Assembly: GCA_900769985.1 (NCBI GenBank)
Contig: CAAGIS010000190.1
Span: forward strand, 1 to 25,839
Length of the DNA stretch: 25,839 nt
Origin: Spirochaetia bacterium
Lineage (GTDB): Bacteria > Spirochaetota > Spirochaetia > Treponematales > Treponemataceae
Reading direction: 5' to 3'
The position numbers were made by a program, and so were the translations under genes. Below the pieces are notes generated by a model. It was not told the origin of the DNA. It worked only from the letters and a program-made list of their open reading frames with translations, and ran no database searches. Positions 1 to 5,523 of the stretch are shown piece after piece; the stretch's first letter is position 1, and the number at the start of each line of letters is the position of its first letter.

Positions 1-435
1 GAAAATGGCGGATGGCAGGCAGCATCTGCAAGCATTACAGGATTCAGTGCAAAAGAAGCAATCGTCGGTACTATGGGCGTTCTTGCAAATGTGAGCGAAG
101 AACTTGTAGAAGAAGCAGATGCTGTTGCAGTTGCGGTAAATACATGGTTCCCTAGTGCAATAAGTGCTTTCAGTTTCCTTTTGTTCAATTTGCTTGATTC
201 GCCTTGTGTTGCGGCAATTGGTGTAATGAGTCAGGAACTTAACAGCAGAAAATGGTTTTGGTTTGCAATTTTGTTCCAGAATCTGTTTGCATGGTTTGTA
301 TCACTCAGCGTTTACCAGATTGGAACTTTGATTACGACTGGCGTGTTCGGATTCTGGACAGTGATAGCATTTATTTTTGTGGCATTCTTTATATTTATGC
401 TTGTACGGAAAGACAAATATAAAAGTGCCGTATAA
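1..435 (+). CDS. feoB: Ferrous iron transport protein B, C-terminal fragment
   Basis: This is the 3' end of a gene whose start lies outside the window; the frame is open from base 1 and gives about 144 residues. FeoB is the inner-membrane Fe(II) permease, with an N-terminal G domain that is not visible here. The segment with WQAA, then ITGF, AKEAIVGTMG, matches the conserved C-terminal gate region of FeoB as I know it. It is followed by two or three hydrophobic helices (residues ending SAFSFLLFNLL, WFAILFQNLFAWF and TVIAFIFVAFF) and a short basic tail. The next gene, 40 bp downstream, encodes a Cys-rich FeoB partner, which supports the call. A DtxR-type regulator lies about 1.4 kb away on the other strand. 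FeoA is not visible and may lie upstream. Confidence 0.93.
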   Translation, partial: ENGGWQAASASITGFSAKEAIVGTMGVLANVSEELVEEADAVAVAVNTWFPSAISAFSFLLFNLLDSPCVAAIGVMSQELNSRKWFWFAILFQNLFAWFVSLSVYQIGTLITTGVFGFWTVIAFIFVAFFIFMLVRKDKYKSAV

Positions 436-475
436 ATAAAGTTGATAAGTCAATGCATTTTCAGGAGGTATTGTC

Positions 476-631
476 ATGATTAATGTTTTAATCTGTTTTG
501 TAATTGGAATTCTTATGGCAGCTGCAATATTTTATATCGTAAGAACAAAACGAAATGCAAAACGTAATGGCTCAGCTGGTTGCATTGGCTGTTCTGCTTG
601 CGGCAGCGGAAAAAGCTGCTGTAAAAAATAA
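476..631 (+). CDS. FeoB-associated Cys-rich small membrane protein
   Basis: This is a 51-residue protein. The start ATG is preceded by a strong AGGAGG at 463-468 with 7 nt spacing. Residues 3-22 form one hydrophobic helix. A basic stretch follows (RTKRNAKR), then a Cys-rich tail with six Cys: CIGCSAC at 36-42, and C48 and C49 near the end. This architecture matches the small FeoB-associated Cys-rich membrane family (Pfam PF12669), whose members sit next to feoB and are thought to act like FeoC, perhaps through iron or an Fe-S cluster. The 40-bp gap behind feoB suggests co-transcription. I am confident in the family; the exact role is inferred. Confidence 0.87.
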   Translation: MINVLICFVIGILMAAAIFYIVRTKRNAKRNGSAGCIGCSACGSGKSCCKK

Positions 632-656
632 ATAATAAATTATAATGGAGATTTTT

Positions 657-1745
657 ATGAAAAAGATTGTTCTTGCATCGATGATGTTCAGCATGATGGC
701 TTTTAGTATTTTTGCCGAAAAAAATTGGGAAGTCGAAATTCAGGCTAAAGTAAATGCCGTTACAGTTGAAGATGTTGGCGGTGCACAGAATACAAGTGCA
801 TTTCTTGAAGATATGTTTGATGATGATACTAAAATTGGTTTCAGTTATGACGGTGATTTTTTTGAAGCTGGTTTTGAAATTACGCCTGTGTTCTTTTGGA
901 AAGACGAAAATTTAGAAGATGGAACTCCAAACGCAATTAATGCTTTTACTGCATTGTATGCAGGTGTAAAACTAGGAAGCGTTGCAAAACTTCGTGCCGG
1001 AATTTATGAAAACCGCACTGAAGATTTTATAGAAGATATAAAATTAAACGATTACATTGACGAGTTGGAATTGGGATTTTTGGATTCTGATTTAGAGTCA
1101 AATGTTGAATCAGACTTGATAACAGGTCCTTTCCTCGCAGATTTTTATGCAGGTCCTGTAACTATTCAGCTTGCGCCTGTTGCTTCTGTTTTTTACGGTG
1201 ATGAAAAACAGTATGGTGGTCAGGTTCGCGTGATTGCTTCTTTTGATGCTGTAGATTTAAGTGCAAATTATAAGATTGTTGCAAAAGAATCAGAAAGCAA
1301 AAACATAACAAATGACTTTGCTGTTTTTGGAAAACTTAAAGTGATAGAAGAACTTCCAATTCTTATGGGATTTTCATTCCATACAGAATCAAACAATGCG
1401 GATAAAAATATGTATGCAATTGATTTAAGAACTCAAAGGAATTTTGAAGTAATTGGTTTTAGTTTTCATAATAACTTTACTTTCTTAAAAGACGATTTTG
1501 TAATGTATAACGGGCTTGGTGTTGAAGTTCCGGTTACAGAAAAAATTTCTGTATGTCTTGAAATCAATAATTTTATTGACTTCAATAAAGATTCTGCAAA
1601 CGGAAGGTTTATTGCCGCACCGTATTTAAAATACAGTCCTGTTGAAGATGTTGCATTAAAAGCAGGTGTTCAGGTTGAAACAAAATGGGGAGAGGCTTCT
1701 CAAGTTGATTTTTCAGTTCCTGTAAAAATTGAAGTGAAATTCTAA
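657..1745 (+). CDS. Putative outer-membrane beta-barrel protein
   Basis: The protein has 362 residues from the ATG at 657. GGAG at 647-650 is correctly spaced for this start, while an in-frame ATG at 645 has no ribosome binding site. A signal peptide spans residues 1-20 (MKKIVLASMM, then AFSIFA before EKNW). The mature part is rich in alternating polar/aromatic strands and Gly, is acidic, lacks long hydrophobic helices and ends in Phe (IEVKF). These traits fit a spirochete outer-membrane barrel, but I recognise no specific family. It starts 25 bp after the Cys-rich FeoB partner and ends at a strong terminator, so it is probably the last gene of the feo transcript. A role in metal uptake across the outer membrane is possible but unproven. 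Confidence 0.72.
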   Translation: MKKIVLASMMFSMMAFSIFAEKNWEVEIQAKVNAVTVEDVGGAQNTSAFLEDMFDDDTKIGFSYDGDFFEAGFEITPVFFWKDENLEDGTPNAINAFTALYAGVKLGSVAKLRAGIYENRTEDFIEDIKLNDYIDELELGFLDSDLESNVESDLITGPFLADFYAGPVTIQLAPVASVFYGDEKQYGGQVRVIASFDAVDLSANYKIVAKESESKNITNDFAVFGKLKVIEELPILMGFSFHTESNNADKNMYAIDLRTQRNFEVIGFSFHNNFTFLKDDFVMYNGLGVEVPVTEKISVCLEINNFIDFNKDSANGRFIAAPYLKYSPVEDVALKAGVQVETKWGEASQVDFSVPVKIEVKF

Positions 1746-1803
1746 GGAAACTTTTGAAATTTACTCGAATATTTTTTGTAATATTGTAAGTCCATACAAT
1801 TTT

Positions 1804-1850
1804 GAGTGCACGTCGGTATTTTGATTTTGTTGACGTGCGCTCTTTTTTTT
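1804..1850 (+). terminator. Rho-independent terminator after the feo/OMP unit
   Basis: The 11-bp arms GAGTGCACGTC (1804-1814) and GACGTGCGCTC (1832-1842) pair with one G-U, and a run of eight T follows at 1843-1850. It closes the rightward transcription unit and separates it from the convergent regulator gene. The reverse strand lacks a T-run after the stem, so it is unlikely to work as well leftwards. Confidence 0.88.
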
Positions 1851-1860
1851 ATGATTACCG

Positions 1861-2223
1861 TTAATTTTTGTTAATCCAGTTTTTGATTCCTTCAACAACA
1901 TCTGAATCTATTACGTGTTCAATTCGGCATGCGTTTTTTTCTGCCTGGTCATCTGGAATTCCCGTGATTTTTACAAGAAATTTTGTAAGCAGTTGATGGC
2001 GTGAATAAACGTCAGACGCTTTTTCCTGTCCCTTTTCCGTAAGGTTAATCATATTGCCGATTCCAAATTCAATGTAACCGTCTTTTTCTAAAATGCCCAT
2101 TGCACGGCTTACGCTCGGTTTTGAAAAGCCAAGGTGGTTTGCAATATCGACAGAACGTACAAAACCATTTTTATTTTTTAATACAAGGATTGCTTCAAGA
2201 TAGTCTTCGCCAGATTCGTACAT
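1861..2223 (-). CDS. DtxR/MntR-family metal-dependent transcriptional regulator
   Basis: This 120-residue repressor-type protein has the N-terminal winged helix (about 1-65) and dimerisation/metal-binding helices (about 66-120) of the DtxR/MntR family. It lacks the C-terminal SH3-like domain of DtxR, so in size it resembles MntR. Likely metal ligands are visible by comparison with known members: D7 and E10 near the N-terminus, H76 (SRHQLL), and C99, E102, H103 (ACRIEH). C99 matches the Cys of iron-type DtxR, while D7 matches the Asp of manganese-type MntR, so Fe versus Mn preference cannot be read directly. The start has GGAG in the complement of 2232-2235. Its position beside feoB suggests an iron-responsive regulator of that locus; no DtxR box was recognised in the window. 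Confidence 0.9.
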   Translation of the reverse strand: MYESGEDYLEAILVLKNKNGFVRSVDIANHLGFSKPSVSRAMGILEKDGYIEFGIGNMINLTEKGQEKASDVYSRHQLLTKFLVKITGIPDDQAEKNACRIEHVIDSDVVEGIKNWINKN

Positions 2224-2290
2224 TTTAAATCTCCGTTTTTTTTGATGGTTTTTATTATATCATATTTCTGCTTGTTTTAAAGCGATTTAA

Positions 2291-2355
2291 AACAATAAAG
2301 TGAACCTAAAACTGAGTTTTGATTTTCAGTTTTAAAGGTTCACTTTATTGTTTTT
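2291..2355 (-). terminator. Very long hairpin, probable bidirectional terminator
   Basis: A 25-nt left arm (2291-2315) pairs with the right arm at 2326-2352 with a single 2-nt bulge, leaving a loop of about 10 nt. Read leftwards it lies just after the cellobiose phosphorylase stop codon at 2371 and continues into TTGTTTTAAA, so it probably ends that transcript. Read rightwards it is followed by a T5 run. The arms are longer than in most intrinsic terminators. The stretch 2224-2290 holds only the leader of the DtxR-type gene, and I could not place its promoter convincingly. Confidence 0.75.
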
Positions 2356-2370
2356 GCACAACTGACAGAT

Positions 2371-4851
2371 TTAGCCGATTATTGCTTTTACAGTAACTTC
2401 TTTTACACCCGGATTTGCTTTTACGATTGTTCCGTCAGCTTTTCCACCGTCTACTTCAAGAACAACTTTGCCGTCATTCTTTTTGTTTTCGACAGTAATT
2501 TTGTAAGTTACGCCGCGGAATTTTCTTGTAAGCTCTGCTGATTTAATGTGCTCCGGCAGTCTTGGTTCAACCATAAGTCCGTCGTAAGTAGGACGAAGTC
2601 CGCACAAGTATTGCGATAAAGTTACAAAGTTCCATGCAGCAGTTCCTGTAAGCCATGAGTTTTTTGCCTCACCGAAACGTCTTGCTGTTTTTCCTGCAAT
2701 CATCTGTGCATAAACGTAAGGTTCTGTTCTGTGGATTTCAGAAATATCTTCAAGATATGCAGGCGCAATTTTTTTATAGTGTTCAAAAGCATCTTGAGGA
2801 CGACCGTTTACAACTTCGCCGATGATTACCCATGGATTGTTATGACAGAAAATTCCGCCGTTTTCTTTGTATCCTGGTGGATAAGAAGAAACTTCTCCAA
2901 GTTCAACATGGTAATTCTTGTAAGGAGGATCGAGAATTACGATGCCGTACTTTGAGTCAAGATATTTTTTTACGGAATCAAGCGATTTTTCAGGATAACC
3001 TTTGTCTTTTCCGATTTGTGCCATAGTTCCGAATCCTTGAGATTCGATGAATATTTTGCCGTCTTCACATTCTTTTGAACCGATTTTATTTCCTGCATCA
3101 TCAAATGCCCTTACGTACCATTCACCATCCCATGCTACTTTACAAATCTGAGCTTCCATTTTTGCAGCTGCATCTTCTGCAAATTTTGCTTCTGCCTCTT
3201 CGCCTTTAATGCGGCACATCTGTATGTAGTCAGGTGCTACGTAAACAAACATTTCTGCAATCATTACAGATTCGGCATTCTTTCCGTCTTTATTTGTTGA
3301 AGTCTGGAACGAGTCATTAGGGTCTGTAGAAAAACAGTTGAGGTTAAGGCAGTCATTCCAGTCAGCTCTTCCGATAAGCGGCAGACCGTGCGGACCTAGA
3401 TGGTCAACGATGTAGTGGAACGATTTTCTCATGTGTTCAAACAGAGGCTGAGCTTTTGACATATCGTTGTCATAAGGTACCATTTCGTCAAGGAATGATT
3501 CATCGCCTGTTTCTTTGATATAGCCACCGACTCCGAGAATAATCCAGAGTGGGTCATCGTTAAAGTTAGAACCGATGTCAGCGTTTCCGCGTTTTGTCAA
3601 AGGCTGGAACTGATGATATGCAGAACCGTCTTCAAACTGTGTTGCAGCAACGTCATAAAGGCGTTCGCGTATTCTTTCTTTTGGCAACTGGTGAACTGCA
3701 CCGAGCATGTCCTGAGATGTATCACGGAAACCGATTCCGCGCCCGATTCCGCTTTCAAAGTAAGAAGCTGAACGGGCAAAGTTGTAAGTTACGACACACT
3801 GATACTGATTCCACAATGCCATTCTGTCAAGTTTTTCATCTCCTGTTTTTACAGTGAAATTTGAAAGCGTGTTGTCCCAACTTGCTTTTAAGGCATTGAA
3901 TGCTTCGATAACCTGTTCTTTTGTAGAATAGCGTTTCTGCATTGAGTATGCTTTTTCTTTGTTGATTATGCCACTTGCATTATTTGTGCGAAGAAGTTTT
4001 GCGCTGTCAGCACCTTGTTCTGCAGTTTTTGCCCATTTTGCGTTTTCGTCATTTTCGATATATCCGAGGACAAAAATGTATGTCTTTTCTTCGCCTGGAT
4101 TTAAGGAAACGTTTATTCTGTGCGATGCAATCGGTGACCAGCCGTCTGCAACTGAGTCAGTGCTTTTTCCTTCTATGACAGATTTTGGTGCACTGAGGCT
4201 ATTGTAAAGACCTAGGAATGATTCTCTGTCAGAATCAAAGCCGTCAACAGGAGCATTTACGCTGTAAAAAGTAAAGTGATTGCGGCGTTCGCGGTATTCT
4301 GTTTTGTGATAGATTGCGCTGCCTTCGATTTCAACTTCGCCTGTAGAAAAGTTGCGCTGGAAATTCTGGCAGTCGTCTGATGCATTGTAAAGACACCATT
4401 CTACAAAAGAAACTAAAGAAACGTCTTTTTTTGCAGTATCGTTGTTCTTTAAAGTAATCATCTGGATTTCTGCATTTTCATGAACAGGAACCATATATAA
4501 AACGTCTGCGGCAAGTTTGTTTTTCTCTGAAGAAAATTTTGTATAGCCGAAGCCGTGTCGGCATTCATATTTGTCAAGAGGTGTCTGAGTTGGCTGCCAG
4601 CCTGGGTTCCAGACAGTTTCGCCGTCTTTAATAAAGAAGTAGCGGCCGTTGTTGTCAAGCGGAATGTTGTTGTAGCGGTAACGTGTAAGGCGGCGAAGAC
4701 GTGCGTCTGTATAAAAAGCATATCCGCCTGCAGTATTTGAAATAAGCGAAAAGAATTTTTCACTTCCAAGGTAGTTTATCCATGGATAAGGTGTTTGCGG
4801 TGTTGTGATAGCGTATTCACGGTTTGTGTCATCAAAAAAGCCGAATTTCAT
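2371..4851 (-). CDS. Cellobiose phosphorylase (GH94)
   Basis: This 826-residue cytoplasmic enzyme phosphorolyses cellobiose to alpha-glucose 1-phosphate and glucose, saving ATP during cellulose or beta-glucan use. The N-terminus (MKFGFFDD, YAIT, TPYPWINYLG, FFSLISNTAGGY, DARLRRLTRYRYNN) is strikingly like clostridial cellobiose phosphorylases as I remember them, and the length fits the family (about 810-825). The order is N-terminal beta-sandwich, linker, (alpha/alpha)6 barrel and C-terminal beta domain. The expected general acid is in the DWND motif (D497/D500, most likely D500). The GIGFRDTSQD motif near 370-381 and the HNNPW and GTAAWNF motifs are also present. GGAGG precedes the ATG. The gene is a single unit with its own promoter and operators. 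Chitobiose or cellodextrin phosphorylase is less likely given the N-terminal match. Confidence 0.93.
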   Translation of the reverse strand: MKFGFFDDTNREYAITTPQTPYPWINYLGSEKFFSLISNTAGGYAFYTDARLRRLTRYRYNNIPLDNNGRYFFIKDGETVWNPGWQPTQTPLDKYECRHGFGYTKFSSEKNKLAADVLYMVPVHENAEIQMITLKNNDTAKKDVSLVSFVEWCLYNASDDCQNFQRNFSTGEVEIEGSAIYHKTEYRERRNHFTFYSVNAPVDGFDSDRESFLGLYNSLSAPKSVIEGKSTDSVADGWSPIASHRINVSLNPGEEKTYIFVLGYIENDENAKWAKTAEQGADSAKLLRTNNASGIINKEKAYSMQKRYSTKEQVIEAFNALKASWDNTLSNFTVKTGDEKLDRMALWNQYQCVVTYNFARSASYFESGIGRGIGFRDTSQDMLGAVHQLPKERIRERLYDVAATQFEDGSAYHQFQPLTKRGNADIGSNFNDDPLWIILGVGGYIKETGDESFLDEMVPYDNDMSKAQPLFEHMRKSFHYIVDHLGPHGLPLIGRADWNDCLNLNCFSTDPNDSFQTSTNKDGKNAESVMIAEMFVYVAPDYIQMCRIKGEEAEAKFAEDAAAKMEAQICKVAWDGEWYVRAFDDAGNKIGSKECEDGKIFIESQGFGTMAQIGKDKGYPEKSLDSVKKYLDSKYGIVILDPPYKNYHVELGEVSSYPPGYKENGGIFCHNNPWVIIGEVVNGRPQDAFEHYKKIAPAYLEDISEIHRTEPYVYAQMIAGKTARRFGEAKNSWLTGTAAWNFVTLSQYLCGLRPTYDGLMVEPRLPEHIKSAELTRKFRGVTYKITVENKKNDGKVVLEVDGGKADGTIVKANPGVKEVTVKAIIG

Positions 4852-4878
4852 TAGATTCCTCCAAAAGAATGAATGTTT

Positions 4879-4893
4879 GTTGATTTATTCAAC
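4879..4893. promoter_or_regulatory. Operator-like palindrome O1 of the cellobiose phosphorylase promoter
   Basis: GTTGA-N5-TCAAC lies immediately downstream of the -10 hexamer, roughly at +1 to +15 of the predicted transcript. This is the classic place for a repressor to block initiation. A second similar element lies 70 bp away at 4949-4963. The cognate regulator is unknown; a LacI-type or XRE protein is possible. Confidence 0.55.
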
Positions 4894-4900
4894 TAACATA

Positions 4901-4929
4901 ATGCTAGCATGGGAATATTCATTTGTCAA
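4901..4929 (-). promoter_or_regulatory. Sigma70-type promoter of the cellobiose phosphorylase gene
   Basis: On the minus strand a perfect TTGACA (-35, 4924-4929) is separated by 17 bp from TAGCAT (-10, 4901-4906), which carries an extended TG one base upstream. The predicted start is near 4894, giving a leader of about 43 nt with a good GGAGG before the ATG. The strong core plus flanking palindromes suggest a strong but repressible promoter. Confidence 0.78.
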
Positions 4930-4948
4930 GAAAAATTTTTCAAAGTTT

Positions 4949-4963
4949 GTTGAAAAAATCAAT
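4949..4963. promoter_or_regulatory. Operator-like palindrome O2 upstream of the -35
   Basis: GTTGA-N5-TCAAT, embedded in a 21-bp stretch that matches the O1 surroundings apart from the spacer and one arm base (both start TTT and end with TAA after the right arm). Centre-to-centre distance to O1 is 70 bp. It lies upstream of the -35, so the pair brackets the promoter, as in looping repressors. Confidence 0.45.
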
Positions 4964-5041
4964 TAACTATTACCTGCGAAAGATTCTGACATTGAAAGAA
5001 TTACTGCTGCAAAGAATAACGTGTACTGCGAAAAAAAATGC

Positions 5042-5065
5042 GCCTGCGTTAAGTTCAGCGTGAAA
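5042..5065 (+). repeat. 24-bp direct repeat, copy 1
   Basis: A 24-bp stretch (begins GCCTGCGTTA, ends AGCGTGAAA) is identical to 8273-8296 and in the same orientation. It sits 7 bp beyond the stop codon of the XRE gene, in non-coding DNA. It contains a TTCA-GCG-TGAA mini-palindrome. No T-run follows, so it is not an obvious terminator. The rest of 4971-5041 shows no gene; it has two short CTGCGAAA boxes (near 4973 and 5027) that partly resemble the repeat. Confidence 0.85.
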
Positions 5066-5072
5066 TAGTATC

Positions 5073-5369
5073 TTAAAAATGTTCGTCGAGGATTTTCTGA
5101 ATGTCGTTGACTAATACTTTTTCAATAACGTCCTTGATTTCACTTTTTGATTTTGAACAGTCCCTGAGAAATAAATCAGCAGGATGAACTGAAAGAGACT
5201 CTGCAATGGCAGTGAGCGTGTCAAAAGATGGTTTTGCTTTTCCTGATTCAATCAGACCGATTAAGCCGTTTGAACAGTTTGCAAGTTCTGCCAGTTTTGC
5301 CTGTGAAATTCCACGAATTTCTCTGTAATATTTGATGTTGAACCTTACTGTTTCAAAGTAATTGGACAT
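5073..5369 (-). CDS. XRE-family helix-turn-helix transcriptional regulator
   Basis: This is a 98-residue DNA-binding protein. Residues 7-62 form a Cro/C1-type HTH: VRFNIKYYREIRGISQAKLAELANCS (helices 1-2), then LIGLIESGKAKPSFDTLTAIAESLSV. A short helical tail (about 72-98) may dimerise. The gene diverges from the YidC-sulfatase gene at 5524, and the 154-bp gap between them carries palindromes that overlap the predicted -10 of this gene, so it probably autoregulates and also controls its neighbour. The start is odd: AAGGA ends one base before the ATG, too close to act as a normal Shine-Dalgarno, and a TATACT hexamer lies six bases upstream of the ATG. No effector domain is present. Confidence 0.9.
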   Translation of the reverse strand: MSNYFETVRFNIKYYREIRGISQAKLAELANCSNGLIGLIESGKAKPSFDTLTAIAESLSVHPADLFLRDCSKSKSEIKDVIEKVLVNDIQKILDEHF

Positions 5370-5372
5370 ATC

Positions 5373-5388
5373 CTTAGTATAAGTTAGT
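5373..5388. promoter_or_regulatory. Operator-like palindrome/direct repeat over the xre -10
   Basis: CTTA-GTA-TAAG (5373-5383) overlaps the predicted minus-strand -10 of the XRE gene. The 13-bp AGTATAAGTTAGT at 5376-5388 recurs with one change at 5439-5451. This arrangement suits autorepression by the XRE protein. Function is inferred from position and symmetry only. Confidence 0.5.
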
Positions 5389-5404
5389 AAAAAATACTTT
5401 TACA
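5376..5404 (-). promoter_or_regulatory. Predicted promoter of the XRE gene, leaderless geometry
   Basis: Minus-strand TATACT (complement of 5376-5381) ends exactly six bases before the ATG at 5369, which would place the transcript start on or next to the A of the start codon. The -35 (TGTAAA, complement of 5399-5404, 17 bp away) is weak, as expected for an autoregulated gene. Confidence 0.4.
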
Positions 5405-5426
5405 TATAATGAAATTTAGTTATAAT
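5399..5426 (+). promoter_or_regulatory. Predicted promoter of the YidC-sulfatase gene
   Basis: TTTACA (5399-5404), a 16-bp spacer and a consensus TATAAT (5421-5426). The predicted start near 5433 gives a leader of about 90 nt that contains the operator-like palindrome at 5435-5451. A second TATAAT at 5441-5446 lacks a convincing -35. Confidence 0.55.
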
Positions 5427-5434
5427 GCATTGTT

Positions 5435-5451
5435 ACTAAGTATAATTTAGT
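5435..5451. promoter_or_regulatory. Operator-like palindrome downstream of the YidC-sulfatase promoter
   Basis: ACTAA-N7-TTAGT is a perfect 5-bp inverted repeat. Its right part (AGTATAATTTAGT) repeats the motif at the XRE promoter. Lying just beyond the predicted start, it could let the divergent XRE protein repress this gene. Confidence 0.5.
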
Positions 5452-5523
5452 TTTATGTGTAAAAACTAAAAATAATTTTAGGCTCATGAGCTTGAAGAAA
5501 TTCTGTTTATTTGGAGAAGCGTT

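Noticed and set aside
641..646. TATAAT just before the outer-membrane protein gene, as a possible promoter.
   Set aside because: No -35 at suitable distance (618-623 is GCTGTA), and it abuts the Shine-Dalgarno so the transcript would start after the ribosome site. Read-through from feoB is more likely.
1861..2370. Search for a DtxR/Fur-type box near the regulator and the hairpin.
   Set aside because: The only clear palindrome is the long hairpin at 2291-2352, which lacks the size and symmetry of known metal boxes and sits better as a terminator.
5042..5065. The repeat contains GTTAAGT, which fits the GTTRRRY core of integron attC sites.
   Set aside because: No paired RYYYAAC core and no attC-like folded structure is seen at either copy, and no integrase is in the window. 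The match to a short degenerate core is probably chance.
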